Below, in pieces: positions 45,324-53,622 of a stretch of 64,000 nucleotides of DNA. The position numbers were made by a program, and so were the translations under genes. How positions within the stretch are numbered: position 1 is the first letter of the stretch; every line of letters starts with the position of its first letter. The stretch comes from JACVRW01 sp963751835. Lineage in GTDB: Bacteria > Actinomycetota > Thermoleophilia > Solirubrobacterales > Thermoleophilaceae. The stretch lies in assembly GCA_963751835.1 (NCBI GenBank), contig CAVVWD010000038.1:1-64000 (forward strand). Direction: 5' to 3'. Under the pieces are notes generated by a model that searched no databases, had not been told where the DNA came from, and was given only the letters and a program-made list of their open reading frames with translations.

Positions 45324-46045
45324 CGCGGGTGAAAAGACCCCTCGCAGTCGCCATCGCCGGCGCCGCCCTCGCGGGCGTCGCCGCCTCAGCCGCTTCCGCC
45401 GCCACCATCACGGTGGGCACGCCGTGCGCCCGCTACGTGCCTGGCCTCGCCGGCCGGCAGTGGATCCCGATCGCGGGCTCCGGCTTCACGCCGAACACCA
45501 ATCCGGCCTTCAACTCGGTCGAGCTCAACTACGACAACGGTGACCTCGGGGCGTTCACGCCTCTCGCCGTCGACGGCTCGTTCGGCACGAACGTGTTCAT
45601 GCCGAGCGACTTCATCAGCTCCAGCTCGGGCCGCACCAAGACCTACACGCTGATCGCGACGGACCGCCAGACGCCCGGCCTCACCGCCACGGCGCCGGTG
45701 ACGCTGGTGCGGGCCGGGGCCGACGTGAAGCCGGCGCGCGTGCGCCGCAACCTCCGCAGGAAGGTGCGCTGGTCCGTCTACGGCGCGCCCACCGGGGCGC
45801 GGATCTACGCGCACTGGACGTTCAAGGGCCGCCGTTACGCGACGCGTGGGCTCGGCAGTGCGAAGGGGGCGTGCGGCATCGCGAGCAAGAAGCAGCCCTT
45901 CCTGCCCGTGGCGGCGCGCTCGGGGACGTGGAAGGTCTACCTCAGCCCCGGGAAGAAGTTCGTGCGCCGGCACACGCTGTTCCGCCTCGACCTGAGCGTT
46001 TTCCGCAGCTCAAGCAGCCGAGCTAGCGCAGCGCGCCTGCGCTGA
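45320..46045 (+). CDS. Secreted protein of unknown function
   Basis: I do not recognise a family. The 241 residues start with a signal peptide (VKRPLAVAIAGAALAGVAAS, cleavage near ASAA). A beta-rich region of about 100 residues follows that resembles Ig-like folds (WIPIAGSGFTPNTNP, VELNYDNGD). A second half rich in Lys and Arg contains a repeated Tyr/Trp pattern (VRWSVYGAPTGARIYAHW, TWKVYLSPGKKFVRR). GTG 45320 overlaps the MBL stop; GTG 45329 would start directly at the signal peptide. Its tail overlaps the convergent hydrolase gene by 23 bases. Confidence 0.65.
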   Translation: MTRVKRPLAVAIAGAALAGVAASAASAATITVGTPCARYVPGLAGRQWIPIAGSGFTPNTNPAFNSVELNYDNGDLGAFTPLAVDGSFGTNVFMPSDFISSSSGRTKTYTLIATDRQTPGLTATAPVTLVRAGADVKPARVRRNLRRKVRWSVYGAPTGARIYAHWTFKGRRYATRGLGSAKGACGIASKKQPFLPVAARSGTWKVYLSPGKKFVRRHTLFRLDLSVFRSSSSRASAARLR

Positions 46046-46841
46046 CGGCAAGGAACTCCTGAACCACCGGCGCCAGGGCGTCGGCCGAGACGGCGTGCGT
46101 CTGGCCCGGCAGCGTCCGGCGCTCGGCATCGGGGAGAAGCTCCGCGAGCGCGTCGGCGCCGTTGCGCATGAAGGCGTCGCTCGCCCCGCCGTCGATCACC
46201 AGCGTCGGCATCGTGACCGAGGCCCAGCGGCCGGCCGGCAACGGCTTGCCCGACATGGTGTCGCCCATGATCCTGCCGTCGTAGGCGAGCGTGTGGGCGA
46301 CCCCTTCCATGACCGACCAGCCGGGGTCGTCGCGCATGGGTGCCACGAACTCGGCAGGCACGCCGGCGGCCTTGGTCAGGAAGTATTCGGCGGCGCCATC
46401 GCGGCGGCCCTCGGAAACGAGCCTGTCGAGCTGTGCGACATAGTCAGCCGGCAGCGGGGGCCGGCTGTCGTCGACCACGAACGGAGGCTCGTAGACCGCC
46501 AGTCTCGGGATGTCCAGCCCGCTCGCGGCAGCGTCGAGGGCGAGGACCGCGCCCGACGAGAAGCCGACGAGGAACGCCGACCCGCCCGCTTCGGCGATCA
46601 GCGCCGCGAGGTCTTCCACCTCGCGCTCGACGGCGTACGGCGGCGTGTCGCCGCTCTCGCCGCGACCGCGCCGGTCGTAGGTGATCACGGCGAACTGCGG
46701 CGCAAGCAGAGCCACCAGCTCCTTGGCGGTCGGGTTGATGGCTCGATACTCGGTGGCGCCCCCCACCATGATTATCGGGGGCCCATCGCCCACCTGGCCG
46801 AAGGCGATTGCGGTGCCGTCGCTCGAACGTACCTTGGTCAC
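46023..46841 (-). CDS. Alpha/beta hydrolase
   Basis: The 272-residue protein has the alpha/beta hydrolase order: oxyanion region IIMVGGATEYR, VITYDRRGRGESG, nucleophile Ser in LVGFSSGAVLAL, acidic residue in TLVIDGGASDAF and His in LPGQTHAV. The substrate is unknown. The GTG at 46841 has GAGGAGAT at 46845-46852, which decides the start; longer in-frame readings run into the LPXTG gene region and look non-coding. No signal peptide is seen. Confidence 0.87.
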   Translation of the reverse strand: MTKVRSSDGTAIAFGQVGDGPPIIMVGGATEYRAINPTAKELVALLAPQFAVITYDRRGRGESGDTPPYAVEREVEDLAALIAEAGGSAFLVGFSSGAVLALDAAASGLDIPRLAVYEPPFVVDDSRPPLPADYVAQLDRLVSEGRRDGAAEYFLTKAAGVPAEFVAPMRDDPGWSVMEGVAHTLAYDGRIMGDTMSGKPLPAGRWASVTMPTLVIDGGASDAFMRNGADALAELLPDAERRTLPGQTHAVSADALAPVVQEFLAVSAGALR

Positions 46842-46914
46842 GGGATCTCCTCGTGCGCTTACGAGTGCATCTCCCATCAAGACCGGGCAGAGCCGCGGAA
46901 CTAATCGCTGGCCG

Positions 46915-47412
46915 CTAGCGGCGGTGCGCCGGCAGGTCGCGGCGCGGCCTGAGGGCCGCTCCCAGGAACAGCAGGCCAAGTCCGATGATCGCCATCGCGG
47001 CGAGCTCGAAGCCGGTCGAGGGCAGGCCGCCGCCGCCCGTGTCGGCAACCGGCCCGGCCAGCTCCTCGGTGGCGGGATCCTCCGCGAGGGTCTGGGCAGA
47101 CTCCTCGACCGGAGGTTGCCCGCCGCTCTGCTCCTCGGCGCCGGGGGTCGTGGGCTGCTCCGTCTGGCCGGCTTGGGCGCGCGGACCATCGGCCGCTTCG
47201 CCCGCGGCGGCCGTGTGCGCGGACTCGTGCGTTGAGGGCGCCATGTTTCCGCCGCCGCGCAGCTCGACGACCGGCTCGACCGGCTTCGCGAGCGTGCCTC
47301 CCGACCTGGCCACGGCCGACTCCTGATCGGCCGGAGTGGCGAACGCCGTGCCGACCGCGGCGAGCGCCGCCAGCAGGGCCAGGGCGGACAGGAGGGCGCG
47401 CGAGCTCGTCAT
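46915..47412 (-). CDS. LPXTG cell-wall-anchored protein
   Basis: The 165-residue protein has an N-terminal signal peptide (about 3-26, ending AFATPA). A low-complexity Ala/Glu/Pro/Thr-rich middle follows. The C-terminal sortase signal is LPSTG at 130-134, then a hydrophobic helix (ELAAMAIIGLGLLFLGAAL) and a basic tail. It is probably linked to peptidoglycan by a sortase encoded elsewhere. The middle has no recognisable domain and may be a stalk. The ATG at 47412 excludes the long upstream frame, which is antisense to the PAP2 gene. Confidence 0.75.
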   Translation of the reverse strand: MTSSRALLSALALLAALAAVGTAFATPADQESAVARSGGTLAKPVEPVVELRGGGNMAPSTHESAHTAAAGEAADGPRAQAGQTEQPTTPGAEEQSGGQPPVEESAQTLAEDPATEELAGPVADTGGGGLPSTGFELAAMAIIGLGLLFLGAALRPRRDLPAHRR

Positions 47413-47490
47413 GTTGCCACGCTCTTCGATGCCCCGCCCGATCCTCCTCCGCGCTGCACGGGCGGTTGCCCCGGGTATGCTGCCTCGGCC

Positions 47491-48405
47491 TTGCGAAGCA
47501 CTCGCGCCCTGCGATCGCTTGCGTGGGGCGTGGTGGCGATCGGAGTCGTCACTCCGCTGGTCAGGCACCGGCTGAGACTCCGTGCCCCCGTGGTGTCGGC
47601 GCTCACATGGCCGGCTCCCGCCGCGCTCGCGCTTGCCGCGCCCCGCACCCCGTTGCGCGACGCGGCCATATACGCCCTTCAAATGTGGGCGTACTTCGCG
47701 CACTTCGACATGGCAGACGACGATCCGGAGGCGCTGCTCCGGCGTCTGAAGGTCGACTACCCGATCGAATTCGACCGCGCGATCGCTTTCGGCACCACAC
47801 CCACGATCCGCCTGCAGCGGTCCCTCGGCCGCGAGGGCCACGTGGCGCCGCTCGACTTCGGGCTGTCGCTGGTGCACTGGAGCTGGTTCTTGGTGCCCCA
47901 CGGGACGCTCGCCTACATGCTCCTGCGCCATCGCCGGCTCTATCCGCGCTCGGCGGTCCTGATGGCGGCCTGCTTCGACCTCGGCTGCGTCGTCTACTGG
48001 GTGGTGCCGACCGCCCCGCCCTGGTGGGCGGGCGAGAACGGGAACATGCCGCCGGTCAGGCGCATCATGGCCGAGGCCGGCGAGCGCTTCTGGCGACGCC
48101 TCTGGCGCCCGCTTTACCATTCGTTGCAAGGCAACCCCTTCGCCGCCATGCCTTCGCTGCACTTCGGAACATCAGTCATGGCAGCCCGGCTGCTGTCACA
48201 GGTCGGACCCGGCCACGCCGCGGTCGGGTGGGCCTATGCCCTGACGCTGGGCTTCGGGCTCGTCTATCTCGGCGAGCACTACGTGATGGACCTGCTGGCC
48301 GGCCTCGTGCTGGCCGAGGGAATCTGGCGCGCCGCGCCGCGCCTCGATCCGGCGATCGCGACGATCGCTCGGGCCGTTCAGCGACTGGAGCCGCGGGCCG
48401 GGTGA
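47491..48405 (+). CDS. PAP2/AUR1-like membrane phosphatase or phosphotransferase
   Basis: The 304-residue membrane protein has the phosphatase signature blocks of the AUR1-like PAP2 branch: NPFAAMPSLHFGTSVMAARL and LGEHYVMDLLAGLVLAEG, with catalytic His in both. WVVPTAPPWW precedes them. About six hydrophobic segments are visible. It could act on lipid phosphates or exchange phospho-headgroups such as inositol phosphate. The start is TTG, the first available in frame. It overlaps the following flippase-like gene, suggesting joint work on a membrane lipid. Confidence 0.85.
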   Translation: MRSTRALRSLAWGVVAIGVVTPLVRHRLRLRAPVVSALTWPAPAALALAAPRTPLRDAAIYALQMWAYFAHFDMADDDPEALLRRLKVDYPIEFDRAIAFGTTPTIRLQRSLGREGHVAPLDFGLSLVHWSWFLVPHGTLAYMLLRHRRLYPRSAVLMAACFDLGCVVYWVVPTAPPWWAGENGNMPPVRRIMAEAGERFWRRLWRPLYHSLQGNPFAAMPSLHFGTSVMAARLLSQVGPGHAAVGWAYALTLGFGLVYLGEHYVMDLLAGLVLAEGIWRAAPRLDPAIATIARAVQRLEPRAG

Positions 48406-49625
48406 TGGCGGCGGAGGAGCGCCGCCGCCTGGAGGAGCGCCTCCATCTGGGTGATCAGGGTCCCCTCCCGGACGAGGATCCATCGTTCGACGACACCAGC
48501 GAGGACCGCAGCGAGGACGAGGAGGTCGGACGCCTCCAGGCGCTGTTCAGCGACCCGCGCAAACTGGCCCTCGGTGCGCTGTTCGTCGTGCTGGTCGTGG
48601 TCGCGATCTACGTCCTGCTGCCGAAGCTCATCGGCGTCGAGGAGGCCGTCGACAAGCTCGACGACGGGGTCTGGTACTGGATCGTCGCGGCGGTCTTCTT
48701 CAACGTGCTCGCGTTCGTGGCCTATGTGGCGCTGTTCCGCGGGGTGCTCGGCGGGACGCACGACGATGAGCTACATCGGCGGCTCGACGCGACGGCGTCC
48801 TACCAGATCACGATGGCGGGACTCGCGGCCACGCGCATCTTCTCCGCCGCCGGGGCCGGCGGGATCGTGGTCACCTACTGGGCGCTGCGGAAGGCGGGCA
48901 TGCCGCGTCGCCGCGCGGCCTGCCGCATGGTGGCCTTCCTGGTCCTCACCTACGCGGTCTACCTCCTGGCACTCGTTGTCTTCGGGATCCTGCTGCGCAC
49001 GCACGTCCTGCCCGGGCCGGCGCCGGTTGGCGGCACGATCGTGCCTGCCGCGCTGGCCGCGGGGGTGATGGGGCTGTTCCTCCTGATCGCCTTGATCCCG
49101 CAGGACTTCGAGCGCCGGATCGAGAGCTTCGCGGGCGGGTACCGACGCGTTCGCTACCTGCAGCGGCTCGCCAAGGGCCCGGCCACGCTCGCCACCGGGA
49201 CCCGAACGGCGCTCGCCTACCTGCGCCATCCCAGCCGCGGCGCCCTGGCCGTCGGCGGCGCCGTCGGCTTCTGGGCCGCCAACATCGCTGTCCTCTGGGC
49301 CAGCTTCGAGGCCTTCGGCGGCGACGTGCCCTTCGCCGTGCTCGTGCAGGGCTTCTTCGTCGGCATGGCCGCGAACCTGATTCCCTCCCCGGCGGGCGGT
49401 GTCGGCTCCGTGGACGCCGGCATGATCTTCGCGTTCGATGTCCTGTTCGGGGTCCCGAGCGCCGTCGTCTTCCCGGCCGTGCTCACCTATAGGGTGATTG
49501 CGTTCTGGCTGCCGATTCCGCCCGGCATCGTCGCCTTCTTCCAGTTGCGCGGTACGGTGGCGCGGTGGGAACGCGAGCGTGCGGCCGTGGGGGTTGGCGC
49601 TCCCGCACTTCAGAAAGTAAAGTAA
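48405..49625 (+). CDS. Lysylphosphatidylglycerol synthase-type transmembrane protein (flippase-like)
   Basis: The 406-residue protein has an acidic N-terminus of about 50 residues, then about eight hydrophobic segments of the MprF/AglD-type membrane domain. Family-like phrases are GLAATRIFSAAGAGGIVVTYWALRKAG (shown in part), FVGMAANLIPSPAGGVGSVDAG and LTYRVIAFWLPIPPG. Members flip or help make modified lipids. The ATG overlaps the PAP2 stop by one base (TGATG); a GTG one codon earlier is also possible. Pairing with a PAP2 gene suggests lipid-linked chemistry. Confidence 0.83.
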   Translation: MAAEERRRLEERLHLGDQGPLPDEDPSFDDTSEDRSEDEEVGRLQALFSDPRKLALGALFVVLVVVAIYVLLPKLIGVEEAVDKLDDGVWYWIVAAVFFNVLAFVAYVALFRGVLGGTHDDELHRRLDATASYQITMAGLAATRIFSAAGAGGIVVTYWALRKAGMPRRRAACRMVAFLVLTYAVYLLALVVFGILLRTHVLPGPAPVGGTIVPAALAAGVMGLFLLIALIPQDFERRIESFAGGYRRVRYLQRLAKGPATLATGTRTALAYLRHPSRGALAVGGAVGFWAANIAVLWASFEAFGGDVPFAVLVQGFFVGMAANLIPSPAGGVGSVDAGMIFAFDVLFGVPSAVVFPAVLTYRVIAFWLPIPPGIVAFFQLRGTVARWERERAAVGVGAPALQKVK

Positions 49626-49634
49626 TAGGCGGAA

Positions 49635-50657
49635 ATGGATACAGAAATCAGGGAAATCGAGAACGTCGTCATCGTCGGTAGCGGCCCGGCCGGCTACACG
49701 GCCGCTCTCTACACCTCGCGGGCGGACCTGGATCCGCTCATGATCGAGGGCTTCGCGTGGGGCGGCCTGCTTCAGCAGACGACCGATGTCGAGAACTACC
49801 CGGGCTACCCCGAGGGCGTGACCGGGCCGGCGATGATGCAGGACTTCCGCGACCAGGCGGGGCGCTTCGGCACCCGCTTCATCACCGACGACGCCACGAA
49901 GCTCGAGCTATCGGACCAGGCGGGCGGCCTACATACCGTGCACGTGGGCGGCCGGGAGATCAAGACGCGCGCCGTGATCCTGTCGATGGGCGCCGAGCCC
50001 AAGAAGCTTGGCGTGCCCGGCGAGGAGGAGCTGGCCTCGCGCGGCGTCTCCTACTGCGCCACCTGCGACGCCGCCTTCTTCCGCGGCAAGCGGACGATCG
50101 TGGTGGGCGGTGGCGACACGGCCATGGAGGACGCGACCTTCCTGTCGAAGTTCGCGGACGAGGTGGACATCGTCCATCGCCGGCCCGAGTTCCGGGCCTC
50201 GGCGATCATGCTCGACCGCGCCAAGGAGATCGACAACATCGAGCTGGTCACGCCGTACGTGGTCAAGAGCTTCGACGCCGGCGAGGACGGATCGCTGTCG
50301 CAGGCGGTGCTCGAGAACACGCAGGACGGCTCCGAGAAGGAGGTGCCGATCGGGGGCGCCTTCATCGCCATCGGCCACCGGCCGAACTCCCAGCTCGTCG
50401 AGGGCCAGCTCGATCTCGACGAGGATGGCTACGTGCTCGTGGAGGGGCGCTCCACGAAGACCAAGCTCCCGGGCGTCTTCGCCGCCGGCGACCTGACCGA
50501 TCGCGTCTACCGCCAGGCCGTGACGGCCGCCGGCACGGGCTGCATGGCGGCCCTCGACGCCGAGGCCTACCTGCGCGACACGCCGGTCGACGCCGAGGCG
50601 CACTGGGCGGGCCTGCCGGAGCGGATCGAGGCGGCTGCGGAGTCGGCCGCTTCCTAA
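49635..50657 (+). CDS. trxB: Thioredoxin-disulfide reductase
   Basis: An FAD enzyme passing electrons from NADPH to thioredoxin. The 340-residue protein has the FAD motif VIVGSGPAGYTAALYTSRAD, the redox pair C141-A-T-C144, the NADPH motif VVGGGDTAMEDATFLSKF and the C-terminal FAD motif GVFAAGDLTDRVYRQAVTAA. The length is about 20 residues above the usual, with a short C-terminal tail. It starts nine bases after the flippase gene. No thioredoxin gene follows in this window. Confidence 0.95.
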   Translation: MDTEIREIENVVIVGSGPAGYTAALYTSRADLDPLMIEGFAWGGLLQQTTDVENYPGYPEGVTGPAMMQDFRDQAGRFGTRFITDDATKLELSDQAGGLHTVHVGGREIKTRAVILSMGAEPKKLGVPGEEELASRGVSYCATCDAAFFRGKRTIVVGGGDTAMEDATFLSKFADEVDIVHRRPEFRASAIMLDRAKEIDNIELVTPYVVKSFDAGEDGSLSQAVLENTQDGSEKEVPIGGAFIAIGHRPNSQLVEGQLDLDEDGYVLVEGRSTKTKLPGVFAAGDLTDRVYRQAVTAAGTGCMAALDAEAYLRDTPVDAEAHWAGLPERIEAAAESAAS

Positions 50658-50696
50658 ACAGTCCGGCAAGCGCGGCAGGGCCAGTGTCGCGGGGGT

Positions 50697-50716
50697 CCGG
50701 GGGCGTGAGCCCCCGG
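50697..50716. promoter_or_regulatory. GC hairpin with GNRA loop at the aldonolactone oxidase start
   Basis: CCGGGGGC and GCCCCCGG form an 8-bp stem closed by the tetraloop GTGA at 50705-50708. The GTG of that loop is the best start codon for the next gene. It may be the trxB terminator, a translation-limiting structure, or both. Confidence 0.45.
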
Positions 50717-51988
50717 CCAGCATCATGGACCAACTGGGCGCGCCAGCAGCGCTGCGCGCCAGAGCGAATAGCGCGGCCCCGCTCCGAGCAGGAGCTCGTT
50801 CGGGTCGTGGAGGGCGCCTCGCGGGTGAAGGTCGCGGGCTCGGGCCACTCCTTCACGGACATCGCCTGCACCGACGGGCTGATGCTCGACCTGTCCGGCA
50901 TGCGGCGGCTGCTCGCCGTCGATGGCAACGACGTGACGGTGGAGGCCGGGATCACGCTCCGCGAGCTCGGCGAGGAGCTCCGGACGCGCGGGCTCGCGAT
51001 GGAGAACCAGGGCGACGTGGACCCGCAGACGCTGGCGGGGGCGATCTCCACCGCCACGCACGGCACCGGAGGGAGCTTCCGGAACCTCTCGTCACAGGTG
51101 GTGGGAGTGCGGCTCGTGGACGGCAACGCCGAGCCGCACGAGATCCGCGACGGCGACGAATTGCGCGCGGCCCGGGTCTCGCTCGGGGCGCTCGGCGCGA
51201 TCTCCGCGGTAACGCTCCGCTGCGTGCCCGCATTCACCATCCACCGGGTTGACGAGCGGCGCCCGCTCGACGACGTGCTGCCGCGTCTCGACGAGCACGT
51301 GGACGCACACGACCACTGGGAGGCGTTCGTGATGCCGTACACGCGCCGGGCGCTGACGCTGACCTCGGCGCGGACCGACCGCGAGCCCGAGCCCGCCGGC
51401 CCGGTGGGGGCGTTTCTGCATGACGTGCTGCTGGAGAACGCGGCCCTGGGGCTGGCCTGCCGGCTCGGGCGGCGCTTTCCGGCGCTGATCCCGCGGCTCA
51501 ACGGCACGATCGCCTCGCTGATGGGCCGCTCAGAGCATCTCGACGCGAGCAACCGCGTGTACGCGAACGTGCGGCTCGTGCGCTTCACGGAGATGGAGTA
51601 CGGCATTCCACGCGAGCACGCGCCGGAGGCGCTCGAGCGCGTGTTGGAGCTGGTCGAGCGCCGCCGGCTGCCGATCGGGTTCCCGATCGAGCTGCGCGTG
51701 GCGGCGTCCGACGACGCTCTCCTCTCCACCGCTCACGGCCGCCCGACCGCCTACATCGCGGTGCACCAGTACCTGGGGATGGAGTACGAGAGCTACTTCC
51801 GCGGCGTCGAGGCGATCATGGACGACTACGGCGGCCGCCCGCACTGGGGCAAGCGCCATTACCAGTCGGCCGCCACGCTCGCGCCGCGCTACCCCGAGTG
51901 GGAGCGCTTCGCGGAGATCCGCGCGCGCTTCGACCCGGAGGGGCGCTACGAGAACGACTACACGCGGCGGGTCCTCGGGCCTGTCTAG
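50705..51988 (+). CDS. FAD-linked aldonolactone oxidase (D-arabinono-1,4-lactone oxidase type)
   Basis: The 427-residue protein has the VAO-type FAD domain: ARPRSEQELVRVV, VAGSGHSFTDIACTDG, MENQGDVDPQTLAGAISTAT and THGTGGSFRNLSSQV. A C-terminal ALO domain ends in HWGKRHYQSAATLAPRYPEW. The HWGK motif is typical of gulono-, galactono- and arabinono-lactone oxidases. The Gly/Ala choice and covalent His typical of some members are not clear. The GTG at 50705 keeps the family N-terminus (WTNWARQQRC) and lies in a hairpin loop. Its 3' end overlaps the convergent sulfatase by four bases. Confidence 0.87.
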   Translation: MSPRPASWTNWARQQRCAPERIARPRSEQELVRVVEGASRVKVAGSGHSFTDIACTDGLMLDLSGMRRLLAVDGNDVTVEAGITLRELGEELRTRGLAMENQGDVDPQTLAGAISTATHGTGGSFRNLSSQVVGVRLVDGNAEPHEIRDGDELRAARVSLGALGAISAVTLRCVPAFTIHRVDERRPLDDVLPRLDEHVDAHDHWEAFVMPYTRRALTLTSARTDREPEPAGPVGAFLHDVLLENAALGLACRLGRRFPALIPRLNGTIASLMGRSEHLDASNRVYANVRLVRFTEMEYGIPREHAPEALERVLELVERRRLPIGFPIELRVAASDDALLSTAHGRPTAYIAVHQYLGMEYESYFRGVEAIMDDYGGRPHWGKRHYQSAATLAPRYPEWERFAEIRARFDPEGRYENDYTRRVLGPV

Positions 51989-53622
51989 CGGCGGCAGGTG
52001 GGCGGAAGGCGACGGTCGAGCGTCACGACGCGGCCGTCGTTCGTGTGGATCCGGGCCCGCAGTCTCCGGCCGCCCACCGGAGAGCCGAACGGGCTTGCCC
52101 GGTCCAGCCGCAGTCGGCGGGCGCTGCGGAAGGTGACGCTCTCCAGTCCCGCGCCCCCCACGCGGGCGCGGCAGCCGCGAACCGCCAGGCGTGCGGGAGG
52201 GCGCGTGCGGCAGCCCCGGCCGGCGCAGACCGACAGCAGGCCGAGTCGCAACGACAGTTCTTCCTGGACGCCCGCGTACGCTGGGTCGGCGTGCAGGCTC
52301 GTCAGCTGGTACGGGTCGCGCTCGAGGTCGTACAGCTCGCGCTCGCCATTGGCGTGCTGGACGAACACATAGCGGTAGGTGCGGAGGGCGTCGAAGGCGG
52401 GCTGGTTCAATCCGGGCGCTCCCTCGATCAGGAGGTCGCGGCCCCACTCGAGCCCGCGGTCCTCGAGCAGCCGGAAGAGCGAGCGGCCGTCCTGCGTCCG
52501 ACCGGGGACGGCGCGTGCCGCCTCCAGGATCGTCGGGGCGAGGTCGGCGTTGGTCACGAGCTGGCGGCGCCGCGCGCCCTCCGGCACCCCGGGGCCGCGC
52601 ATGATGAGCGGCACCCGGATCGAGGGCTCGTACACGAGTACCTTCCCGTCCTGGACCCGGTGCTCGCCGTGGAAGAAGCCGTTGTCCGAGGTGAACAGGA
52701 TGAGCGTCTCGTCGAGCTCGCCCTCGGCGCGCAGCGCCTCCACGATCCGCACGATCCCCTCGTCGACGGCGAGGAGCGACTCGAGCCGCTGGCGGTAGTT
52801 CTCGTCGATCGCGGCGGCCCGCTGGGCCCCGATCGGCGGCCGGCTCTGGATGAAGCTCGGCTTGTCGGAGACGTCTACCTCGTTGAAGGAGGGGTCGCCG
52901 GGCAACGGCTCGGCGGCGAAGCGGTCGATATGCCGCGGCGACGGCGACGGCGTGGGGAGTCCCTGCGGGTCGTCCGGGTCGCGCGGCGTGCCGCTGTGGG
53001 GCGCCAGGAACGCGACCGAGAGGAAGAACGGCGTGCGCGTCTCGCCCATGCGCTGGACCACCGAGACCGCGCGCTCGGCGTAGTAGTCGCTCGAGTGGAA
53101 GATCGGGTTGCGGTCGAGTCCGTAGGTGTTGAGCAGGCCGTTCTCGTTGAGCATGTAGCCGTAGAACTGGTAGGTCGACGGGTCCACGGACGCGTACCAC
53201 TCGCTCCAGCCCGGCGGCACCTCGGTGGGGTTGGCGATCCCGTACTGGTTCAGGAACTTGCCGATGTGAACGGTGCGATAGCCGGCGCGCTGGAGCCAGA
53301 CCGGGAGCCACTCGCGCTTGTCGAGCCGCCCGTAGCCGCCGTCCGGCGGCGCGTTGCCGAGCACCCCGTGGTTGTGTGAATACTGGCCCGTGAAGAGCGT
53401 GGCTCGCGACGGGCAGCAGAGCGCGTTCGACACGAACGCGCGGTCGAAGGTCGTGCCCTCGGCGGCGAGCGAATCGCGCACGCCGGTCATCACCCTCATC
53501 GACTCGAGCGTCTGGTCGTCGGTCATCAGCACGACGATGTTCGGGCGCTGGGGGGCGGCGGCGCCGGTGGCAGCCGGCGTGAGAAGCGCCGCGAGCAGGA
53601 AGGTCGCGGCGATGCCCTTCAC
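51985..53622 (-). CDS. Secreted sulfatase (type I, formylglycine)
   Basis: The 545-residue protein has a signal peptide (about 1-23). The sulfatase core has metal residues in MTDDQ (D35, D36), the formylglycine motif C70-P-S-R in ALCCPSRATLFTGQ, FTSDNGFFHGEH with metal Asp/Asn, and KVLVYEPSIRVPLIMRGPG. The C-terminal 100 residues are Arg-rich with two Cys pairs. It would hydrolyse sulfate esters outside the membrane, substrate unknown. The ATG overlaps the stop of the upstream sulfatase (ATGA). Formylglycine maturation needs an enzyme not encoded here. Confidence 0.88.
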   Translation of the reverse strand: MKGIAATFLLAALLTPAATGAAAPQRPNIVVLMTDDQTLESMRVMTGVRDSLAAEGTTFDRAFVSNALCCPSRATLFTGQYSHNHGVLGNAPPDGGYGRLDKREWLPVWLQRAGYRTVHIGKFLNQYGIANPTEVPPGWSEWYASVDPSTYQFYGYMLNENGLLNTYGLDRNPIFHSSDYYAERAVSVVQRMGETRTPFFLSVAFLAPHSGTPRDPDDPQGLPTPSPSPRHIDRFAAEPLPGDPSFNEVDVSDKPSFIQSRPPIGAQRAAAIDENYRQRLESLLAVDEGIVRIVEALRAEGELDETLILFTSDNGFFHGEHRVQDGKVLVYEPSIRVPLIMRGPGVPEGARRRQLVTNADLAPTILEAARAVPGRTQDGRSLFRLLEDRGLEWGRDLLIEGAPGLNQPAFDALRTYRYVFVQHANGERELYDLERDPYQLTSLHADPAYAGVQEELSLRLGLLSVCAGRGCRTRPPARLAVRGCRARVGGAGLESVTFRSARRLRLDRASPFGSPVGGRRLRARIHTNDGRVVTLDRRLPPTCRR

